This document shows, in pieces, positions 51,313-62,200 of a stretch of DNA of 64,000 nucleotides. The notes beneath the pieces are model-generated. The model worked only from the letters and a program-made list of their open reading frames with translations. It made no database searches and was not told where the DNA came from. Numbering within the stretch: position 1 is the first letter of the stretch; every line of letters begins with the position of its first letter. The stretch is from Thermobifida fusca NBRC 14071 = JCM 3263 (GTDB lineage Bacteria; Actinomycetota; Actinomycetes; Streptosporangiales; Streptosporangiaceae), in assembly GCF_001592045.1 (NCBI RefSeq), contig NZ_BCWB01000024.1, positions 1-64,000 of the forward strand. The letters are read 5' to 3'. The position numbers were made by a program, and so were the translations under genes.

Positions 51313-52326
51313 TCAGCGGGCCGTACGCACCCTGGGGTCGACCAGGGGGTAGAGCAGGTCCACGGCCAGGTTGCACAGGACGATGAAGAACGCGCCGAAC
51401 AGGGTGACGCCGAGGATGACCGGCAGGTCGCTCTGCACGATCGCGGTGACCGCGAACCGTCCAATGCCGTTGAGCGAGTACACCTGTTCGGTGAGTACTG
51501 CGCCGCCGAGCACCAGTCCGATGTCCAGACCGAAGATGGTCAGGATCGGGGTGAGCGTGGGGCGCAGGCCGTGTTTGAGGATGACACGGCTTTCTTTGAG
51601 GCCTTTGGCTCGGGCGGTGCGGATGTAGTCCTCTCCCATGGTTTCCAGCATGCCGGCGCGGGTCTGGCGCGCATACTGTGCGGCGTGCAGGAACGCCAGG
51701 GTCAGCCACGGCAGCAGCAGTCCGGAGGCCCAGGCGATGGGGTCTTCGGTGAACGGCGTGTACCGGGCGTTGGGGAACAGGCCCCAGTCGTGCACGAGGA
51801 AGGCCAAGGCGAGCTGGCCGGTGAAGAAGATGGGGAGGGAGACTGCGCCCAGGGCCAGGCCCATGGAGATCCGGTCGAAGATGCTGCCTTTTTTGACGGC
51901 TGAGATGACGCCGACGGCGACCCCGCCGACCAGCCAGAGCACCGCGGCGCCCAGGCCGAGGGAGAACGTGATCGGCAGCCGCTCGAGGATGGCGGGGAAG
52001 ACCTCCTGGTAGGTCTGGAAGGAGTAGCCGAAGCAGGGGGCCGCGCAGTGCACGACGTCGTTGCCGAAGGTGTAGTCGGCTCCGAGGACGATGCCTTTGA
52101 TGAACTCCCAGAACTGGATGATCAGCGGCTGGTCCAGGTTCAGCCGTTTGATGGTGGCTTGGATGGCGGCTTCGGTGGGGGCGCGGCCCACGTACATGGT
52201 GGCGAGTTGTTCAGTGGTCCGCCCGGCGAGTCGTGGCACCACGTAGAAGATGACGAACGTCATCAGGGTCACGACGAGGAGCAGGATCACACTCGCGCCC
52301 AGGCGCCGGAGGATGTATCTCAGCAT
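51313..52326 (-). CDS. Oligopeptide/dipeptide-type ABC permease, DppB type
   Basis: 337 residues with about six hydrophobic segments. Starts MLRYILRRLGASVILLLVVT, typical of DppB/OppB; EAA-type loop YARQTRAGMLETMGEDYIRT, ARAKGLKESRVILKHGLRPT. A cytoplasm-facing insert with two Cys (DVVHCAAPCFGY) is also seen. It lies between the binding-protein gene and the fused ATPase gene, and pairs with the DppC-type permease at 54254-55279. Confidence 0.92.
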   Translation of the reverse strand: MLRYILRRLGASVILLLVVTLMTFVIFYVVPRLAGRTTEQLATMYVGRAPTEAAIQATIKRLNLDQPLIIQFWEFIKGIVLGADYTFGNDVVHCAAPCFGYSFQTYQEVFPAILERLPITFSLGLGAAVLWLVGGVAVGVISAVKKGSIFDRISMGLALGAVSLPIFFTGQLALAFLVHDWGLFPNARYTPFTEDPIAWASGLLLPWLTLAFLHAAQYARQTRAGMLETMGEDYIRTARAKGLKESRVILKHGLRPTLTPILTIFGLDIGLVLGGAVLTEQVYSLNGIGRFAVTAIVQSDLPVILGVTLFGAFFIVLCNLAVDLLYPLVDPRVRTAR

Positions 52327-52415
52327 TGCGGTCGGCGCTGGCCTGGGCGAACCGTGGCTGTTCGGCCCAGGCCAGCGCCTTCACCTGCCTTCCCGATACT
52401 GGTCGAGCGTGGCGA

Positions 52416-54179
52416 CTACTCGGTTTCGGTGGTGCCGAGCGTCATGTAGTCGTACATGTGCCAGCTCGGGTTGAAGAAGACGTTGGTCAGGTTGTCGGGC
52501 CGGTAGATCACGGACTTCTGGAAGACGCCGGTGAGGATGGCGGCGTTCTCCATGGTCAGCCGGTCGATCTCGGCGTAGATCGCGGCCTGCTCTTCCGGGT
52601 CCTCGACGCTGACGACCTCGTCGAACAGCTTGTTGATCTCCGGGTCGTCCAGTTCGGCGATGTTGGAGTTACCCGCCTGCTTGATAGCGTCGCCGTCCAG
52701 GATGGAGCTCATGAAGCCGTAGCCGGAGGGCCAGTCCGCCATCCAGCCGTAGTAGGTCAGGCCGAGCTTGTTCTCGGCGACGAAGTCAGGCGAGCCGGCC
52801 TGGGTGTTGGTGTAGGTGTCCGACGGGTAGCCCTTGACCTTGGCCTCGATGCCGACCTGGGCCAGGTCCTGCTGGATCGCCTCGACCGCGTCGACTTCAG
52901 CGGGACGGTCGGAGCGGACGCCGATGTTGACTGCGAAGCCGTCGGGGTGGCCGCACTCTTCCAGCTTCTCCTTGGCCTTCTCCACGTTGGGCTTGCCGGA
53001 AGCCGCGTCGTAGGGGTCGTAGGAGGGGTCGGCACCGGGGATGTCCGGGGGCAGCACCTGGGTGGCGATTTCACCGCCCAGTTCACCGCCGTAGGCGCGC
53101 TGGATGCCTTCGCGGCCGACCGCGTACTGGATGGCCTGGCGGCAGGCGAGGTTGTCCAGCGGCTCGACCTTGGTGTTGATGTTGACGTAGAAGTGGGCGC
53201 CGGTGGTCGGGTTGTCGATGTTGGCGCGCGCCTCCTCGTCGGCGACGAGCTTGCCCTTCATCGCCGGGCCCAGGCCGGTGCCGGCCAGGTCCACGTCGAG
53301 CTCTCCGTTGACGAGGCGCTGGTCGATCTCGTTCTGGTCGACGCCTTCCTCAACGGTGATCCGGTCGGGCAGTGCGGTGCGGATCGGGTCACTGTCCGGG
53401 TCCCACTCTTCGTTGCGGACCAGGACCAGGCCGTTGCCGGGGGTGTAGTCGTCTTCGAACTTGTAGGGGCCGGAGGAGACCACGCGGGTCTGGTACTGCT
53501 CGCCCTTGTCGGCCTCGGGCGGCACCGGAGCGGTCTGCGGCTGCGCGAGGACGTAGAGGAAATCCGAGAACGGTTCCTTGAGGTGGAAGACGAGGGTGTA
53601 GTCGTCCGGGGTTTCGATCGCGTCGAAGCCTTCCAGCGGGTCACCGCCGCCGTAGGGGCCGTCGTAGTCGTCCTCGTCGAGGAGCTGCTGGAAGTACTTG
53701 GGGCCGTTGGGCAGCGCCTGGTCGCCGAAGTTGCTGCGCGCGATCGCGTACTTGATGTGCTCGGCGACGATCTCGGTGCCGTCCTCGTACTTGAGGCCTT
53801 CCTTGAGCTTGACGGTCCACTCGGTGCCGTCGTCGCTGACCTCGGGCATGTCTGCGGCCAGGTCGGGGACCAGCTCGGTTCCCGCCTCGCCCGGGGCAGC
53901 CGCATAGGTGAGGAGTGTGCGGGCGTAGTAGCGGCTGAAGTTCCACACGTAGCCGTAGTAGGTGTTGCCCGGGTCGGTGCTCTCCATGTTGGCGGAGATC
54001 GCGAACCGCAGGGTACCGCCCTTGGCGTCGGAGGGGTTGACGATTTCGGTGCTGCCCTTGTCGAAGCCGGCACCGTTGCCGCTGCCGCCCCCGCTGCTGC
54101 CGCTGTCACCGCCGCAAGCGGTGAGCATGAGGGCGGCCGCCGCACTCAGTGCGGCGAATCCCATGACACGTTTGTTCAC
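52416..54179 (-). CDS. Oligopeptide-type substrate-binding lipoprotein (SBP_bac_5)
   Basis: 587 residues. Signal peptide and lipobox in MNKRVMGFAALSAAAALMLT, then AC-GGDSGS, followed by a Gly/Ser linker. Type II binding fold of the DppA/OppA family: AKGGTLRFAISANMESTDPG, EWTVKLKEGLKYEDGTEIVA, LACRQAIQYAVGREGIQRAY. Ligand could be a peptide, nickel chelate or oligosaccharide; T. fusca uses such proteins for cello-oligosaccharides elsewhere, but I see no CelR-type operator here, so a peptide is the default. Confidence 0.9.
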   Translation of the reverse strand: MNKRVMGFAALSAAAALMLTACGGDSGSSGGGSGNGAGFDKGSTEIVNPSDAKGGTLRFAISANMESTDPGNTYYGYVWNFSRYYARTLLTYAAAPGEAGTELVPDLAADMPEVSDDGTEWTVKLKEGLKYEDGTEIVAEHIKYAIARSNFGDQALPNGPKYFQQLLDEDDYDGPYGGGDPLEGFDAIETPDDYTLVFHLKEPFSDFLYVLAQPQTAPVPPEADKGEQYQTRVVSSGPYKFEDDYTPGNGLVLVRNEEWDPDSDPIRTALPDRITVEEGVDQNEIDQRLVNGELDVDLAGTGLGPAMKGKLVADEEARANIDNPTTGAHFYVNINTKVEPLDNLACRQAIQYAVGREGIQRAYGGELGGEIATQVLPPDIPGADPSYDPYDAASGKPNVEKAKEKLEECGHPDGFAVNIGVRSDRPAEVDAVEAIQQDLAQVGIEAKVKGYPSDTYTNTQAGSPDFVAENKLGLTYYGWMADWPSGYGFMSSILDGDAIKQAGNSNIAELDDPEINKLFDEVVSVEDPEEQAAIYAEIDRLTMENAAILTGVFQKSVIYRPDNLTNVFFNPSWHMYDYMTLGTTETE

Positions 54180-54253
54180 TGACTTCCCTTTCTCACTGCG
54201 GATAGGCGGGAGACCCCGCCGTGCGGGTGCGCGTAGTCGCCGGGGCGAACGCG

Positions 54254-55279
54254 TCAGTCTGTGGACCTGGGGTCGAAGGCATCACGGAGCCCGTCACCGA
54301 AGAGGTTGAACGCGAGGACCGTGATGAAGATCGCAAGTCCGGGGATGATCACGAAGTGGGGGGCGACCGCGTAGTAGTCGAGGGATTCGGAGAGCATGTG
54401 GCCCCAGGTGGGGGTGGGCGGGTTGACACCGACGCCGAGGAAGGACAGGGCCGCTTCGAAGAGGATGTTGGTGGGGATCAGCAGGGTCGCGTAGACGAGG
54501 ATCGGCGCCACCAGGTTGGGCAGGATTTCGCGGAAGATGATGTGCCCGGTACCTGCGCCCATGGAGCGGGCTGCTTCCACGAATTCGCGTTCGCGCAGGC
54601 TGAGGGTCTGCCCTCGCACGATCCGGCCGATGTAGGGCCAGCTGAAGAAGCCGATGATGAACACGAGCACGGCGATGCGGAGGGCGTTGTCGCTGAGACC
54701 GAACGCTTCGTCGGGGATGACACCGGCCAGGGCGATCGCGAACAGCAGCAGCGGGAAGGCGAGGAAGATGTCCATGGCGCGGCTGATCACGGTGTCCACC
54801 CAGCCGCCGAGGTAGCCGGCGAGGATGCCGAGCACGGTGCCGATGGTGACGCACAGCAGGGTGGACAGGAAGGCGACGAGCAGGGAGATGCGCGCCCCGT
54901 AGACGATCCGGCTGAACAGGTCACGCCCGTTGACCGGTTCCACGCCGAGCAGGTGTTCTTTGCTCATGCCGCCGGTCGGGTCGATCCCGCTCCACGGGTC
55001 GTTGGGGTTTTTGAGGACGCCCTGGGTGGCCGGGTCGATGAGGTCTTGGTGGAACTGGTTGGGCGGATGTCCGAACCAGTGGGTGAGCAGCGGCGCGAAG
55101 ATCGCGACCAGGATCAGCAGGAGAACGACGATGCCTCCGCCCAGAGCGACCCGGTCTTGGCGTAGCCTCCGCCAGGCGATCTGGGTGAGGGAGCGACTCG
55201 CGATGTCACGCCGCCCTTGGGCGATGGCCTCGGGTTCGGCGTGCTGCGCCGATTCAGGCGCGTCCAACGGCGCGGTCAT
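54254..55279 (-). CDS. Oligopeptide/dipeptide-type ABC permease, DppC type
   Basis: 341 residues, about six hydrophobic segments. Starts MTAPLDAPESAQHAEPEAIA and carries RSLTQIAWRRLRQDRVALGG, typical of DppC/OppC. Coupling loop REFVEAARSMGAGTGHIIFR, then EILPNLVAPILVY, and the C-terminal FNLFGDGLRDAFDPRSTD. First gene of the operon dppC-binding protein-dppB-ATPase, an order with the binding protein inside. Confidence 0.92.
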   Translation of the reverse strand: MTAPLDAPESAQHAEPEAIAQGRRDIASRSLTQIAWRRLRQDRVALGGGIVVLLLILVAIFAPLLTHWFGHPPNQFHQDLIDPATQGVLKNPNDPWSGIDPTGGMSKEHLLGVEPVNGRDLFSRIVYGARISLLVAFLSTLLCVTIGTVLGILAGYLGGWVDTVISRAMDIFLAFPLLLFAIALAGVIPDEAFGLSDNALRIAVLVFIIGFFSWPYIGRIVRGQTLSLREREFVEAARSMGAGTGHIIFREILPNLVAPILVYATLLIPTNILFEAALSFLGVGVNPPTPTWGHMLSESLDYYAVAPHFVIIPGLAIFITVLAFNLFGDGLRDAFDPRSTD

Positions 55280-55716
55280 GCACCTTCCCCCACTTCTCGC
55301 GCTTGTGGCCGTGGATCAGGCCGGGCTGTTGTCCCGGATGTCGCAGTGTCGTGTGCCTCTGGGCCCCTGTCCAGCGAGGCAGACGTCGACGTCACCAGAA
55401 GACCACTCATGGTGACCGTTCGACACAACAGTCCGAACAGTAGCGGGAATTCTGGTGCGTCTTACGACACACTTCGCCAAAAATACTCCCTGGTAATCAG
55501 CAAAACGTCCAAATCACCCCGGAGTACCAGAATCGTGATACGAGCACTACTCAACTGTCATTCATCTTTGATGTTACGTAAAGAATTGAAACAATAACGC
55601 AAAGTTGTATTGACGGCGGTGCGGCACTCGTACTCCCCCGCACCGGTCCGCGGACACACAACAGGGCCCCGCCCGTGCCGGGCGAGGCCCTCAACACTGT
55701 GAGCAGAAGGGGGAAC
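55280..55716. other. Intergenic region upstream of the oligopeptide ABC operon
   Basis: About 440 bp, AT-rich around 55440-55610. It must contain the promoter of the ABC operon (reading left). ATTCTGGT near 55449 and ACCAGAAT near 55526 are inverted copies. The right end holds the terminator of the membrane-protein gene. No gene seen. Confidence 0.5.
55663..55691 (-). terminator. Terminator downstream of the membrane-protein gene
   Basis: AGGGCC-C-CGCCCG pairs with CGGGCG-A-GGCCCT across a 3-nt loop, one internal mismatch. It lies 26 bp after the stop at 55717 on the minus strand. Confidence 0.65.
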
Positions 55717-56178
55717 CTACGTAATCCCCCGCTTGCGCAGCAGCTCCTCGATTTCAGCGAACTCGTCGTCCACCCCCGCACTGGACCGGGGGCCTTGCGA
55801 GCCCTTCCCCACCGCCGGGCTCGCCGGACGGCCTTGAGTGGACGCGGGCTGCTCTGCGGGTGCGGCCGGTCTGGAACGTCCCCGCAGCAGGCGGCCGATG
55901 GTCCACAACACCACCGCGACACCGGCCACCACCACGCCGGCCCACGCCAGCGGGTCGAACACGAGCCCACCGAAGAACCGCACCAACTGGCCGGCCAGCG
56001 ACGCCAGCAGCCCCATCAACCCGATCAGCCCGAACGCCAGCGGCAGCAACGACCACGCCACAGCACGCAGCCCTGCTGAAGCACCCTTGCGGCGCCACAC
56101 CACCCAGGAGATGATCAGCCCCACCACGGTGAGCGCGGCGCCTAGCAGCAGACCTTCAAACGGCATCTGTGTCGGCAT
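55717..56178 (-). CDS. Small membrane protein, function unknown
   Basis: 153 residues. Three hydrophobic segments (about residues 9-27, 42-66 and 77-98) are followed by a Pro/Ala/Arg-rich cytoplasmic tail that ends in an acidic helix (VDDEFAEIEELLRKRGIT). I recognise no named family. Same strand as the HAD gene upstream (112 bp), so it could be the last gene of the metH-HAD transcript. Start at 56178 or four codons later. Confidence 0.65.
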   Translation of the reverse strand: MPTQMPFEGLLLGAALTVVGLIISWVVWRRKGASAGLRAVAWSLLPLAFGLIGLMGLLASLAGQLVRFFGGLVFDPLAWAGVVVAGVAVVLWTIGRLLRGRSRPAAPAEQPASTQGRPASPAVGKGSQGPRSSAGVDDEFAEIEELLRKRGIT

Positions 56179-56290
56179 GGTCCCTAGTCTCGCTCCGCGA
56201 ACGCTGTCTCCACATCGGGTTTCTCCCCTAGTGGACGCCGCTTAAGCGGATTTTTCCCGACAACGCCAGGTTTTTGCTGACCGTTCAGCG

Positions 56291-56955
56291 TCACGAGTTG
56301 ACCACTTGTCGTAGCCAGTCCACGCTGATCTCCGTCAGGGAAGAGACCACATACCGCCGCTCCGCCTCCTCGATCGGAGCCACATGCGGCACCGCGACCA
56401 CGACACACCCTGCGGCTTGGGCCGCAGCCACGCCAGCGGGCGAATCCTCCACCGCCACACAGCGGCGCGGATCCACACCCAGCAGGCGTGCCGCCGTGAG
56501 ATAAGGCTCCGGGTGCGGCTTGGCCTGGGACACTTCGTCCCCGGCCACCGTCGCCGCGAAATAGTGCTCCCCCAGACCGCGCAGTGCCGTGCCCAGCAGC
56601 GACCGGTACGTGGAAGTGACCAGCGCCATCGGCACCCCCAGGGCATCCAGTTCGCTGAGCAGCTCCTTAGCGCCCGGCTGCACGGGGGGACTGTCGGCCA
56701 TCCGCCGCGCCACCGACGTGTACAGCATGGTGACGATCTCACTCTGCGGAACCGACGTCCCCGAGCGCTCAGCGATGTAGGAGGCCACCATCGCCGCGGA
56801 GCTCCCCAAGCAGCGCCGCTGGTCCTCGACCGTCCACGTGGTACAGCCGAGTTCGGCGGCGACCTCGGCCTCCGTGGCGATCCACAGCGGCTCGGTGTCG
56901 ATCAGCGTGCCGTCCATATCGAACAGCACCGCCTGCGGAAGTTGCTGCTCAGCGG

Positions 56956-56959
<4 letters not shown>
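56291..56959 (-). CDS. HAD-superfamily phosphatase (beta-phosphoglucomutase/phosphoglycolate phosphatase-like)
   Basis: 222 residues. Motif I LFDMDGTLIDTEPLW (nucleophile Asp and acid/base Asp), motif II Thr/Ser in ALVTSTYRSL, motif III Lys in SQAKPHPEPYL, motif IV VAVEDSPAGVAAA. Helical cap between motif I and II. Substrate is unknown. The start overlaps the metH stop (ATGA), so the two are translationally coupled; HAD genes after metH are common in actinobacteria. Confidence 0.9.
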
Positions 56960-60432
<3,473 letters not shown>

Positions 60433-60777
60433 AGACCGACCTTTGGCTTCGCTGTTGACGGACGTACGGCCCGCTGAGCGGGCCGCGAGGACGGTTGGGG
60501 CAGCCCCGTGGGACGCTACTGCCTACGCCACCCCCCGGGTGCTTTGACGATAGCGCACCGTGGTTGTGCCTTTTCGTCGGACAATTACGGACCGCGGAAC
60601 TCAGGGTGTGGCACGCTCCACAACGTCGACAAACCTGGAATCCTGGGCAGCGATTCGGCGTTTTGTTCGGTTTCGCCTCTACGGCGCAGTCCTGTTTGAA
60701 CATATGGTGGACACAACAGCGGTGCGGATCGATAGTGATCCGGTACCCATGACCCCGATGATTGAAGGAGGCGGCCT
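60433..60777. other. Divergent promoter region between metH and the PAC2 gene
   Basis: About 345 bp without a gene. It contains a short hairpin GGCCCG-CTGAG-CGGGCC (60468-60484) close to the metH start and the AGGAGG RBS of the PAC2 gene. No cobalamin or SAM riboswitch core was recognised. Confidence 0.5.
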
Positions 60778-61623
60778 GTGCCTGAGCTCGACAGCGTCTC
60801 GGAGCTGGTCGAGCCCGTGATGGTGGCCGCGTTCGAGGGCTGGAATGACGCCGGTGAGGCGGCCAGCGCCGTGATCGACCACCTGACCGATGTCTGGGGG
60901 GCTACCGAGCTGGTCTCCCTGGACTCTGAGGAGTACTACGACTTCCAGGTCACCCGGCCTCAGGTCACCGCAGTCAACGGTGCCCACCAGGGAATCCACT
61001 GGCCCGGGGTGAAAGTGCTGCTGACCCGTTCTCCCGAAGGGCGAGACGTGGTCCTGGTGCGAGGTGACGAGCCCAGCATGCGTTGGCGTGGGTTTGCCAG
61101 CGACCTGTTGTCGATCGCCCGGGAGTTGGGTGTGCGACGCGTGGTCCTCTTGGGCGCGCTGCTCGCCGACGTACCGCACACGCGACCCGTACCGGTCACG
61201 GGCATGTTCTCCCACCCCGAACTAGCCACCTCAGCGAGTCTGGAGCCGGCCACCTACGAGGGACCAACCGGAATTGTCGGCGTGCTGCACGACATTTTCA
61301 GCGCTGCCGGTCTGGAAACGATCTCCCTGTGGGCGGCGGTCCCCCACTATGTGTCCCAGCCGCCCAGCCCTAAGGCGACGCTGGCGTTGGTCCGCCGGGT
61401 GGAGGACACCTTGGATTTGACGGTCCGGCTGGGGGAACTGCCGGAGAACGCCCGGGCCTGGGAGCGCGGAGTGGACGAGCTCGCCGCCCAGGACACCGAT
61501 ATCGCGGACTATGTGCGCAGCCTCGAGGAGGCCAAAGACGCGGCGGAACTCCCCGAAGCCTCCGGGGAGGCTATTGCCCGTGAATTCGAACGTTACTTGC
61601 GGCGACGGCGCGGCGGATCCTAG
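60778..61623 (+). CDS. PAC2-family protein
   Basis: 281 residues from a GTG with AAGGAGGCGGCCT upstream. PAC2 (proteasome assembly chaperone 2) family fold: EPVMVAAFEGWNDAGEAASA, GVRRVVLLGALLADVPHTRP, ISLWAAVPHYVSQPPSPKAT. The bacterial members are common in actinobacteria, where their function is not settled; a link to proteasome assembly is suggested only by family name. Located about 20 kb from arc, divergent from metH. Confidence 0.88.
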   Translation: MPELDSVSELVEPVMVAAFEGWNDAGEAASAVIDHLTDVWGATELVSLDSEEYYDFQVTRPQVTAVNGAHQGIHWPGVKVLLTRSPEGRDVVLVRGDEPSMRWRGFASDLLSIARELGVRRVVLLGALLADVPHTRPVPVTGMFSHPELATSASLEPATYEGPTGIVGVLHDIFSAAGLETISLWAAVPHYVSQPPSPKATLALVRRVEDTLDLTVRLGELPENARAWERGVDELAAQDTDIADYVRSLEEAKDAAELPEASGEAIAREFERYLRRRRGGS

Positions 61624-61639
61624 CCGCTGCGGTACAGCT

Positions 61640-61675
61640 GCCGGTGGCCCGTCCCGGCCGGGGCGGGCCACCGGC
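61640..61675. terminator. Bidirectional terminator between the PAC2 and ABATE genes
   Basis: GCCGGTGGCCCGTCCC pairs with GGGGCGGGCCACCGGC across a 4-nt loop (16-bp stem with one G-T pair), between convergent genes. Confidence 0.8.
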
Positions 61676-61690
61676 GTGTCTGTGTGCGGT

Positions 61691-62110
61691 TCAGTCCACG
61701 CTGATCCGTCGCCATTCTCCGGTGGCGAGGACCGCGGCCCAGGCACCGGCGATCCGGGCCAGGCCCCGGCGGACCTCGTCGACCACGGCGGGGGCCAGCG
61801 GAGACAGCGCTGCCTCGCCGGGGTTGATCCGTACCGTGACCCGCAAGCCGTCCAATACCCGCTGGGCGCGGGCGATCGCTTCGGCGTCGGCGCTCTCCCC
61901 TGCCGCTGCCCGCAGTTGGGCGCGCAGCCCGTCGCGCAGGGCGAGCGCTTCGTCGAAGTCGGCAAGGGTGATCGGAATGGCGCTCTCCGGGATCAGCCGG
62001 TGGTCACGCAGGAACCGGGCGAGATCTGCCCGGCCGGCCAAAGAGTCACCGGTGGTGACGAAGTCGCGGATGAGCGTGGCCGCGGCGCTCAGAGTCTCGG
62101 GGGTTGCCAT
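61691..62110 (-). CDS. ABATE-domain protein lacking the CGNR zinc finger
   Basis: 139 residues. The N-terminal ABATE-like part is seen (IRDFVTTGDSLAGRADLARF, RFLRDHRLI, DFDEALALRDGLRAQLRAAA), as in CGNR stress-response regulators, which usually have about 180-200 residues. The C-terminal zinc finger (C-x-N-R) is missing: the frame stops after GEWRRISVD. Either a stand-alone ABATE protein or a shortened one. Converges with the PAC2 gene. Confidence 0.7.
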   Translation of the reverse strand: MATPETLSAAATLIRDFVTTGDSLAGRADLARFLRDHRLIPESAIPITLADFDEALALRDGLRAQLRAAAGESADAEAIARAQRVLDGLRVTVRINPGEAALSPLAPAVVDEVRRGLARIAGAWAAVLATGEWRRISVD

Positions 62111-62200
62111 TGCTCCATCACATCACGGATTGACACCAAGCGTTGACGTTTCCGCTGACTTCACCCTTTTGTGGACGGACCGTTTTCCCGCCCCCGCACC

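Noticed and set aside
55280-55716. CelR operator for a cello-oligosaccharide transporter
   Set aside because: The TGGGAGCGCTCCCA-type palindrome known for T. fusca cellulase genes was not found ahead of this ABC operon.
60433-60777. Cobalamin or SAM riboswitch upstream of metH
   Set aside because: No B12-box-like or SAM-riboswitch core could be found by eye on the metH strand; only a small hairpin is present.
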